The translations under genes were made by a program, and so were the position numbers. A stretch of DNA of 64,000 nt from Peptoniphilus_A genitalis (lineage in GTDB: Bacteria; Bacillota; Clostridia; Tissierellales; Peptoniphilaceae), in assembly GCF_949769225.1 (NCBI RefSeq), contig NZ_CATKPB010000004.1; one strand, 5' to 3'. Below the pieces are notes generated by a model, which was not told the DNA's origin, made no database searches, and worked only from the letters and a program-made list of their open reading frames with translations. Shown one piece after another: positions 32,302-44,300 of the stretch; the first letter of the stretch is position 1; each line of letters opens with the position of its first letter.

Positions 32302-35300
32302 TTAATCATCATAAGACACACCCCTCTTCCTGCTGTAAACATAAGCCGCCGCACTCATAAGCACAAGCCCCGCAAGAGTAAAGATCAAAGTACCCATACC
32401 ACCAGTGTGCGGATATTCCGCCTTACGGTTTTCAATTTGTATTGGATCTTTTTGGTCATGGTCAGCATAGGCAGGCTTATTTTCTGCTATAGTTTTTACA
32501 TCTATCTTATCTCTAACTTCATCATATATGGATGAGTCAAATACAAGTTCAAATAGTTGGTCTGCAGTGTTTGTTGTGTTGTTGTCTTCAAGCTTACCAG
32601 TAAATTCCATTACTATTGAATCTGTTGTTGTAATCGGCTTATCTGTAGTAGATGTTTCGCCTAGCATTTCCTTTAGTCCATATCTTGAACCAGTAAGATT
32701 TCCAGCTGTACCAAAGCTAATTGCATCAAATTTCTTGAAGTCTTTTTCTTCTAAGTTAGCAAGAGTTTTATCTCCGCCTTTTTTAAGAATAGCCACATTG
32801 ACCAATCCACCTACACCGTAGTCTTTATTAAGAGCTTCTTTGTATTTAGGTGTTATCTTCCAGTCAGTTTCCTTGATGCGGATATAAGAGCCATAAGATG
32901 GAACTTTCATGGACTCGTGGTTAGGGTTAATAACAATTCTTTGCTTGAAGGTCTTCTTATCCTTATCCACTGAAAGAATTTCACTTGTAATTTGTCCCTT
33001 AGTAGATGTCTTGTAACTAGCCTTCAATGGATCCTTTTCAAGAGTTTTAACCTTACCATTTTCTAGCTTGAATTCTCTAATATTGCCAGGAATCTTAGAA
33101 TAATTATCTGGTGCCTTAGTTTCCACTAGAGCATAGTAACCGTCTTTTGTAATTGGCAACTTGAACTTACCATCTTTACCAGATGTGGCTGTCATGGTTA
33201 CTTCTTGTTCTTTTCCTTCTACAGTCTTCTTAACTTTAACAGGTTCGTATTTTGTATCATTTTCATTTTTCTTGTAATGAACTTCAAATACTGCACCTTG
33301 AAGTTTTGTATTATGGTCATTGGCATCAACTTTTACAAATTCAACTTCTTTGTAGTTGATTACATTTATTGGCTCTTTACTAACAGACTCTGTCACTGTT
33401 TCAGTATTCGCATTTCCTGTCATAGAACTTGCTACCGAGCCTAGCATTACTCCCATTGATGCTATTAATGATTGTGGCTTTTCTGATGGCTTTTCCTTGA
33501 CAACTTGTCTTGTGATTACACCATCTACGCCTACGGTAAATTCTTGGATATGTCCTTCTATCTTTCCGTAGCCTTCTGGGGCCTTGGTTTCTATTAGGGC
33601 ATATTTACCTGGTTCAAGTCCTTCATACTTGACAAGTCCTTCTTTGTCAGAAGTTTTTTCTGAACCTGTCACTACTATCCATTTATCTTGGTCTTTGTAG
33701 TACTTTTCAAGTTTGAACTCAGCTTTTGGAAGGATCTTACCTTCTTGGTCAATCTTCTTGAAGATGATTTCATTCTTAGGGTTAATAGCATCTATTTCAA
33801 GCTTAGCACTGGCTGTCGTTTTGTTTTCAAACATGCGAATGCCATTTGTTCTCTCTACATAATATCCTACGTTATAACCTATGGTGTTTCCATAATAGTC
33901 TTTAACTGGAATTTTATTATAGAGTTGTGCATAGGTGTCGAAGGATGAAATATTATCTCCTTTAACTTTACCTGTAACCTTTAAGATCACGGAGTTTTGT
34001 GCTCCTATATTACCCATTGAAATATTTGCACTTCCATTAGCTTCTAGTTCATAAGGACCACGTTGACCATACTTAGTTAGATTATTAGATCTTTCGTTTA
34101 CACCAAAGGACTCAGGCATATCTCTATTTACATAATCATCCGTCCTATAATATTGACCTCTATTATAATCGTAAACATATGCGCCATTTTGGTCTAGCCT
34201 TATAAAATCAAATCTCAAGTCGCTTACAGCCTCGCTTGGCTTGTACTTAAATGTTAGAGCTCCTTGATTATCTAGCCTATCTCTATTGATATAGAAGTAT
34301 TGGACGAATTCTCCAGTTTCAATATCAAAGCTTACTATCTTAGATGTCATATTCGCATTGTTATACGGATTTTTTGCCATATCAAGGTCGTAATCTACAG
34401 CGATATTATTTTTTGTAAAGTTTGTATCCTTTATTCCCATGCCAACTTGCTCATTTGTACTTGAGTTAGGAACCTTAAAGCGGTTGATATGGGCTGTGAT
34501 CGTATTTGCAAAATCTGTCTTGTTGTATTGGTCAGCGTATGATGTGAAGACATATGTCAATGTGCCCGCTTCTTTATCATACTTGGCCTTGGCTATTGTT
34601 CCGACTCCATCGGCAAACAAGTCAAGGTTTTTAGATTTTTCTTTCAATATACCTTCAAGGTCGATGTTGTCAGTCAACTTAATTGTGAAGTAGTCACCAG
34701 CTTTTATTGCTGTGGAATCTTTTATCTTGAAAGTATTCTTGAAGGATAATGCATGACCCTTGTGTGGGTGAATCTTTGAATTTCCTTCATTTTCTGTTCC
34801 ATCATTTCCATCTGGTCGTAGAACTGACATTTCAGATGTCATTTCAATACTCTTAGAAATATCTCTGTCTCCTACGTCGCTGTCATTGATGTATGGGTCT
34901 AGTCCCACACCACCTACTGTGAATCTCCATATCTTACCCTTGTTTTGGTAGCCTTTTGGAGCCTTGGTTTCTTCTAGTTCGTATTGACCGATTGGAAGTT
35001 CATCGAAGACTATTTTTCCATCTTGACCAACTGTCTTAGTATAAACTCCGTCATTTTGGTTTGGATTTTCGTCTTTTTTAATGTCTCTACTAATTCTTGT
35101 TAGCTTGAATTCTGCTCCTGGAAGTAGGTTATTATTGTCATCGTGCTTAGTAAGAGTTACCTTACCCTTTCCTGGGACTTCGTTGATAATCTTGCCCATG
35201 TTCTTGGCAGTAGCACTTGTTACATAGTCCACTAGCTTACCAGATTCTGGTGTTATCTTTTTATTATCTGGAGCATATTGGAAGATACCATTACCTTCGT

Positions 35301-38300
35301 TATACTCGAGGGTTACAACCCCTCTACCTGGTGTTATCTGTCCAGTTTCACCATCTACGATTTCACCTTGGTAGGCAATTGTGAAGTGAAGCACAGGTTC
35401 TTTGATTGGCTTGTAGCCTTCTGGAGCCTTTACTTCCATTAGTCTGTAACGACCTGGCTTCAATCCCCTGAAACCGAAGTAACCGTTGAAGGCTGATGCT
35501 ACAGTTGTACCTGGTATGTCTTCGTATTGTCCACCTGGTCCACGAACTTGTAGTTTAAATACTGCACCTTCTAGTCTGTTCTTTGTTACCTCTTCACTGT
35601 TGATGTCGTCTTTTGAATTCTTACGACCGTGCTTAGAGAAGGTAATGTTGAAGGTTTCTTCTTCGTTTATAACTTCAAGACCTTCTTTTGGTATTTCTTG
35701 GTGGCTCTTTGAGTTATAAAGTGGATTCAAATCAACAGATGTGTCTGCATGGACTGCTGGTTTGCCAAGTTCTGGATCGATAATACCAGTCTTGTACTTA
35801 GTACCATTTAATTCAACTTCTTTGCCAACGAAATTAGCATATTTTTTACCTGCTGGGTGTTCTTTAGCCCAAGCATCTGCTTTTTTCTTAGCCTCTTCCT
35901 TTGAGAAACCAGCTGCGACAAGTTTGTCTTCATATCTTTGTCTTAGGGCTTCGGCACCACCTTGGTAGGAAGCACCCTTAAAGGCTTTATAGACAAACTC
36001 ATTTTTATCTTTATCAAATACTAATTGCTTAAAGTGTCTTTCTCCACTGTAGAAGTCTACGTGAAGATCAATCTTACCTAAGTCTTCTTGCGGGATATTA
36101 TACTTATCAGCCTTGTCAGACTTGCCTGTGATTATAACATCATCATAGAAACCTTCCACGTCTACTATATAGACACCCTTATCTAGGTTTAGTTGGTCTT
36201 CATCAAAGCCCCAGTCGAAAGGTCTCCATCTAGCTGTCTTTATCATAGATAAGTTATCATTTGACAAGTCGTAAGTTCTTAAAATCTTATCAAGAGCAGG
36301 GTCATTCATATTACTGAAATCACTTGGATTTGATAACTTATAAGCTGTGAAATAAGCAGTCTTTACACCATCTTTTATAGTTTCTGGGTGTTGTCCTGCA
36401 GCATCTTTTTCTTCTCTCTTATACTTCGGTGTGATTTGAAGGTTTAGAGGACTTGTTCCATCGTAAGCCCTTGTATCTATATAGATTCTTTGGATATAAG
36501 TCTTGGATTCTGTATCAATATAAGTGAGCCTTGATTTATATTTGATACCAGCATTATCAGCTGAATATCCTGCGTTGGACTTCTTATTATCGTTTATAAA
36601 GTTTGGAGGTGTTGATTCTGGTCCTTGGTATTCGGCATACATTCTACCGCCATCATCCTTGACCTCAATCTTCCAGTCAGCTACGTTCCTCTTGAATCCT
36701 GTTGGAGCTTTGGTTTCTTTAATAATGTAGTAGCCCTTTTGAAGTTTAACTACGTTATCTGCTTGGTCTTTAAAAATAACATCGCCTTTTTCATCTGAAG
36801 TTGCTGTTAGTTCTCCAAAACTTGTGTCAATCTTTGAGTAAGTGCTATCAGTCATCTTGTTAAGTGTGAATGTCGCACCTGGAAGAATTTCGCCACCTGG
36901 TTTTCTCTTTAGAATCTTTGGAACAATACCAGCTTTTTTGTTGGTAATCTTAACAAGTTCTTGAGTTTCTCCATTTTTTATTAGTTTGTCGTCAGCTCCT
37001 GGTGTCCAAGTATCAATTGGATCATCAGATTTACCTACACGAACTTCTTCTGCAACTGGTTCAGTTCTTGATAATTCTACTTTATTGTAAGCAGTAATTA
37101 TTTCATTATCTTTCTTGCCATTTTGTAAAGCTTGAACTACTTCTGCTGGCCAGTCTGCTGGAGCTGCTGCTTCTTGTAGACCAGCTTTTTTAATATTATA
37201 AGTTGCAGTGTATCTGTATTTTACTTCTCCATCAGAACCTGGCTTGTCAATTTTTCTTTCGCCTGGTGCAAGAGTTTCATCAACTGTAACCTTAGTTTCT
37301 TTTTTAAGAATTTCAGTTTTCTCTTCAGAAGCTGTTCTTTCGCCATATGGCTTACTTTCGAATACACCTCTTACTGTTACAGCTGTAGCCGGACTAATGT
37401 CTGGCATTATGAAGTAACCTTTGTTTGTAGTTGGATCAAAGATTACTTCCTCTTCACTTAATCGCTGACTATTATTCTTTGTAACAGTAGCTCCTATAGC
37501 TTTGTATCCATTGTAAGGATTTAAAGTAAATGTAACTTTTTCTCCTACCTTAGCATTGCCGTCTCTTGATTCTGTAGGATCTAAAGTCACAGAACCCCAA
37601 CCATGGTCTTCCTTGCCTACATAGAAAGATTTAACTTGTTGCTTTTGCTTAAATGTCGCTTTAATAACTACATTTTTATCTGGCATTGTAAAGCCTGTAG
37701 CATTTGTAAGATCTTGCAATGTTCTTCCTGCTTCATCTTCTAGCCAAATTCTTTCAACTTCATAACCATCATCAGGACGAATAGTTAGATTTATTTGTTG
37801 GTCTTTAAACGCTATGTTAGGAACACCTGCCACTATACCATTAGGACCTAGGTAATTTTTAATGTTATATTGTGTTGGTTGTGGTGTGCTAATAGGTTTA
37901 AAAGTAGGATTTAAGGCTATATCATAGTTTGGCATATTAAAACTTTTGCCAACTTCTACCTGCCTACCAAGATTTTGGTCATAGTAAGTTACCTTATCTA
38001 GTTCATAACCTTCCATTGGATGTGGAGTTATTGTTACAAGTGTACCTGGAGTTACTTTACCCTGTGGACTTACCTCAATAGTACCGTGTCCATTTGGATC
38101 TCCATTTACCCAAAGATTATGTGTTGTTGACGTGTCATCCTTTGTACCATATTCTATAATTCTTGGTTGTGGATTTACTGTTTGTATATTCCTAACAAAT
38201 TCTGGGTTAGGTTGTTTTACTCCATCAATATAAGTTACCTTGTAGATATCAATTCTATAACCTTCTTGACCAGAAAATACTTCTTTCTCTTCGCCCTTTT

Positions 38301-41300
38301 TCATGTTGGCGTTTGGCCTACGTTCTGGTTCTGTAGGAATTGGTAGAGTTGTTCTTACTTCTTCTTCCTTAACCTCTGTCTTTGGACCCGCTGTTTTGTA
38401 GTTAATATCATTTACGCTGCCATATTTTTCAGCTGCCCAAGTTTTTGTGCTTGCAAATCTACCGTTAGTATAGTAGTCCAGACCTAGTCCTATTTCACCT
38501 GACTTAGGATAGTCGTATTCTACTTCTATTACAAAAGGTCTTCTTTCAGATTTAGTCAACTTAAATTCGTATCTTTTATAAGTTCCTGATTCATCAACTT
38601 TCTCAGATCCATATTTAATAGTTTCTGTTCCAATATATTTTATATTGTCTATTGTAGATGAGCTTTCTACTGGTCTTATGCTTAGAATTTTAATATTCGG
38701 TTGATTACTGTAATATTTTTTTGCAAATATACCTCTATTTAGTGGCTCTGCATGGAAATTAAACTTCGAAGCAGTTGAAGCTTCCCCTGACGCATTTACT
38801 AAGAAAATTTGTCTATATTTACCTTCTGACTTATTTATCTCAGTTATCTTTGTCTTGTTATTAGGACCATCTGATTTAGTAGTTTTATTCCTAGATCTTT
38901 GTGGATCTACTGTTTCCCAACCATTGCCTGCTCCTACTGGTTGTCCTACAAGTTCATCGCCAAATTCTAATCTAGTATTTAATGATGCTGGTAGGATGTT
39001 TTCAATTACATTATTCACATAGAAGTCATTGTTTTTATCTTTGTCATATTCAAGATTCTTTCTTGCCGCATCAAGAGGGTCTTGACTTGCAAGTTGGTCT
39101 GCGTAAGACACAGCCCTATAGGCTTTCATTGTGTTTCTTGGAAGTACAATCAATTTTGAATTTGATTCTTGGCTTTCAGCTGGTGTTTCAAGATTTGCGC
39201 TCCTACTTATACCCGCAGCTGGTGCTTCAGGATTTGCACTTCTAGATTTTGTTGAATCTATAGGATCTAACTGAATATCATTGAAGGAATTGTAGTATTC
39301 TGTCATCCAATATTCACTAGAACCATTGTAGTTATTAAAGTCTATTCCTGTTCCGATATTGCCCGAATTACCTAAAGTTGATTCTATAGTCAAAGCTAGT
39401 GCTTGTTCACTATAATCAGGAATACCTTTAGGAGTAATTTTAATTCTTTCCTGGTTATTTTTTTTGACATAAACTTCTGTATCGTAGTCAACTTTTGCAC
39501 CTGGATTAATTAGATTTTCAGGTGTAGATCCTCTATCAACTTTAACTAATGATACAATTTGAGTATTCTTTAGGTTTATTGGCCTGTTTTCTTCTTGTGA
39601 GTGAATCTCGAAGTATGGATTAAGAAGTTTTTCTGGCTGTTTATTTATTATATAAACTTGCCTAAACTTATTTTCCTTTTTATTTACTTCTGTAATCCTT
39701 GTATCAAGTCTATTTCTATAAGGAGTATTGTCTCCGAATTTAGACCAACCTTTTACGGTTCCACTTGTGCCAGCTTTTACCTTTTGCCATTTAGCGCTTG
39801 TGTCTGGAACTGTTGATCCTGGGTTATTATCCTTGATATAGATTTTTCCATCTTTGGTTACTGTTACTGTCCAGTCTGTATTGGATTTTTCATAACCTTG
39901 TGGGGCTCCTGACTCTGTTAGCTTGTAGATACCTGGAATCAAGTTGTCAAACTTAACCATTCCATCTGTGCCAGATTTCTTCCAAACTTCTTTGCCTAAA
40001 TCTTTATCTGATATCTTTGGTCCTTGGAGTTTAAATGTTGCTCCAGTTATTGCATCATTTTGTTCGCCACCATCGTCTACCTTTTTGAAGGAGAATTCTT
40101 GGACTATCTTTTCGTTGTTAACATCAAGTGAACCTTCTGATATATAGGCTCCCTTGATGTTTCCGCCTTCACTTTTAGTTACTACTGGATCCCCCTCTAC
40201 GATTTGGTTTGACATGTCGTAGTAGTCAGATTTCCAGAAGGAACCCTTATTTGTATATAGGTCCATTCCTGTACCTACACCACCATCTTCTGATGTGTAA
40301 GGTATTTTTACATCTATTACTATAGGATTTGTAATTTGTCTGTTTTTAAAGTCCAAGTAGAGTCTTGGTTGACCAGTAATAATTTGGCTTTTTACGCTGA
40401 CTTTACTTGTATCCTTTGTAATATCTGTTAAATTGTAGTTTTCAAGTCTGATATCTTCTACATTTCCATCAACTGCCTTATCAAGTTCGAAAATCTTGTA
40501 AGATTCATCTCCCTTGTACCAATTCATGTTGCTAAACCATGGTTTTTCTCTGTGGATGGATGCATTGTTAAGGGTTACTGTATCTGCTTCTGGGTTGATT
40601 ACATATCTTTGGATAACATATTTTTGGTCTTTGTTTTTACCAACAATTCTTGTACCAAGTTTGAATGGCACTGGCCAGTTGTTGTAGTAACCTGTTTGTC
40701 TGTTATCTCCTAGTACCCAACCTGTAAGTGGTCTTTTTGCTACTTCTACCCATTTAGTTCCTTCTACTCCAAGAATTGACTTGTTTACATTAGTGTCAGT
40801 TCCTGTTGAAGGACCTTGGATGTAGTTGTAGACTCTAGCTTTGTTATCAGAGCCTATTTCTATTACCCACTTCTTGTCAAGTTTCTTGTAACCTGATGGG
40901 GCAGATTCTTCTTCTAATAAATAAGTTCCTTTTTCAAGTTTCTTACCAAAGGAAACTTGACCGTTTTTATCAGATGTACCTGTTGTGACAACTTTTGTGC
41001 CATCAGTTGTGGTAATCTTAAACTTGGCTCCTTGTAGTGGGACATTTTCATTGTCTTTCTTATAAACTTTAAATTCAGTAGCTACTGGTTTGTTTGTAAC
41101 TGGCAATTCTATAGTATCTTTTCCAAATAGGGTTTCTCCTGTTGAGCCAAGACCAATTTCTATTATTGTTACAACACCGTCTATACCGACGTTTACTCTC
41201 CATGTCTTGTCGGACTTTATATGCTCAGCTGGTGCTTTTTCTTCTATTAGTGTATAGATTCCTGGTTTTAATTTAGAGAATTGTACTATACCATCACTAC

Positions 41301-44300
41301 CTGAAGATCTATAAATTACATTTTTATCTTTATCTGTCAAGCTAAAGGATGCGCCACTTAATGTTTTTGTTCTATCGGATTCATCAAGTTTTTTGATTTT
41401 AAATGAACCTGGTTCATACTTCTTGTTAATTAATGCAACTTTTTGGCTGTAGAATTTAGGTATTTCTTTGCCTACCTGGTCACCTGTTGCCTTGTTGTAG
41501 TTGGCTCTTGTGATGAAGGATGAGTTAAAATTATTATTTGTCATACAGAAAACTCTCCATAGATTGTTGAACTTATAAAGGTCATCAATCTTGAAGGTTT
41601 GCTCAATGATATAGCCATCCTTGCTCCTATTGTCAATTGCTGGCATCTTGATTTTTAGTGGAGAATTTTTTGTAATTACTCCAAATTCTTGGATTTGACC
41701 AGGGTCGTAGTTAAGAGTAATTGATCCTTGTCTGTCATTGTTAACAGCTTTACTTGGGTCAATTGACCTTGAATATACCAGGTTGTAGGTTGCAGGGTCT
41801 TGGCTTGGTCTTACACCGTAGGATAGAGGCATGTTATAGTTAACTTTTTTATCAAAATTACCTGCCTTTATCAGGCCCATCTTCGGTGAAGTACGGTAAA
41901 TCTTAACATCTCTTAGTGAGAAGGCTGGTTTGTTACCATTACCTTCCCATGTGAAGAAGTTCTTCGTTGCTCCCTGGTAGTTGGTTGACAGCCAGTTAAA
42001 CTTAAGTTCTTTTTCTCCTGATTCCCTGACATGAACAGGGTTGTAGTAAGCTAGTGCTGTTACATACCATTTGCCATCTTCGCCTTGGTATACGTCCCTA
42101 AAGTAGTAGGACTGTGGTACCTGGGCATTTTTACGATCGTAGTCGTATTGGTCGTAGTCTGCTGGTACACTGGTTGTAATAGTTTTTTGACCTATGACAT
42201 CTTTTTGATCCGGTGCGACTGTAACTGTAAAATCATAAGTTCCGTCATTTTGGGCAAAGTACTTGGATGGGATAATACCTTTTAGTTCTAGTTTTAAATT
42301 AGTTTGTCCAAATACTGAGTTGTCATTAAAAACGTATGTTAGCTTGTTAGTAGTGTAGTCAAAATATGGGTCTGCTACATCTACTCCACCTACATATAAT
42401 TTTGGGAATTCTCCAAAGTATTGGGTGAAGTCTAGATTTCTATCAAATTGGATAGAAAATCTTTGACCAGGAGCTGAGTTTATTACAGCGACATCTAGGT
42501 TGTACTTTAATGACTCAAGTCTGTAAGCTTCCCAAACTTGTGGTCTTGTACCAATATCTCCTGAGTCCCCTTCGTTGATAACTAGGGATTGTTTCACATT
42601 TGTAACTTTGGCAGTGACCTTTTCTTGACTTTGCTCCTCGTCTTTTATCAAGTAGTCTTCACCATTTATTGGACTACCTGAGCCGTCTTTAAATTTAGGC
42701 TTGTAGGTTACTTGATTAGAACCATCTACTGTAACTTCAAAGATTACATCAGATTCGACATATCCTTCTGGGGATGAAATTTCTTCTATTGTATACTTAC
42801 CTTCTGGTAGCTTTCCAAAGGATGCAAGTCCTGCATTTTTTCCATCCTTGTCGGCAGCTTGTGATGTTACTGTGGAGATTGCATCTCCATTTGCATCTTT
42901 TATTACAAATGTCGCTCCTACTATTGGGTTTTCATCCTTGTCAATCTTTGTGATTTCTACTGGACGTGTTTCAAATTTTTCGTTGGTTACTGTAATTGTT
43001 GTTCCCTTTGATGCTTCTACTGTTGATGTCGGTTGTACAGCTTGGTTTTGTAACTTAGCGTTGTTTCCAGTGTTTTCGCTAGTTAGCCAGTCATAGCTTA
43101 GGGTATTTGCACCGCCATTTAAAGGTTTTGATTTTGCAACTACCAAGAATCCCCAATCTCTTCCAAATCTTTCTTGAGGGAAGGTGATTTCGTAACCAAA
43201 TTGACCTGTATATGGATCTTTATGATTTTGGGTACCCCTGATTGGCTTGTCATTAGGTCTATTTAGGACGCTATCTCCAAGCTGTTTTATGAGGTCTTGA
43301 TTAACCACTTGTTGAGTCATGGCGTTTTTTACAAGGCCTCTTTGAGTATCTGGATTTACGTCATATACCTTTACGTCATCTAGGTTTTGTATTACGCCAC
43401 CATTTACCCTTAGGCTAATTCTGGTGTTTTTATTAGTAGATCCACCTTGTCTTGCTGAGTTTGCTTTTAGGAAGATGTAAGTTGTAACATTGCCATCAGC
43501 ATCTTTTGTTGCGTATTGCATTGCATTCATGTAGTCAGGATAAGTTGGGTCTGCTACTGTTACTGTTGGGTTGGATCCAACTGACAATTTGGCGTTGCTA
43601 CCGTTTATAGATATTCTTCCTTCATCATTTACATCTACAGTTGTTCTTTCTTGATTTAACTTGTAGTCTTTTGGAGCCTTGGTTTCCAAAAGTGTGTAGG
43701 TTCCTGGGCTTATATTGGAAAATTGAATCTCGCCATATTTATTTGTGGTTACTTCTGCTTCACCTGATCCTAGGAGTTTAAATGTTGCTCCTTCAAGAGG
43801 CTTGTTATCTTCACCTTTTTTGATAAGGGTGAAGTTTCCAAATTTTGGTATTTTTTGTACTGTTGCCCTATTGTGGATGTAGTAGGCTTTTTTGTTAAGG
43901 TCATACCAGTTATTATTTTCATAATAGTTAATTGGTTCGCCATTATAAGTGTTTCCTGTTGAAAATTCTTGTTTAATTGTTACATCATTTTTAGTGAATT
44001 TACCTGAATCATCAATATTCCATACTTTAACTTCTGGTATTGTGATGTTTCTAATAGCTGGGTATGGATTAGCGTTCTCTGATTCTCCAACTTTAGTTGT
44101 TCCGATTTCATCACCTGATCCGTTCACTGCCTTTAATGTCATTTCTGGCATTTTTAAACCTTTGTCAAGATTCCAATTTTGTTCTACATTTATGTCTTGG
44201 TATTTGGAAATTTCCACACCACTGAGTTTTTGTGGTTCTTTTGACTTTCCATCTATTGTAGAGTTGTACTCGTATGCAGCTATAGTACCTACTGTCTTTT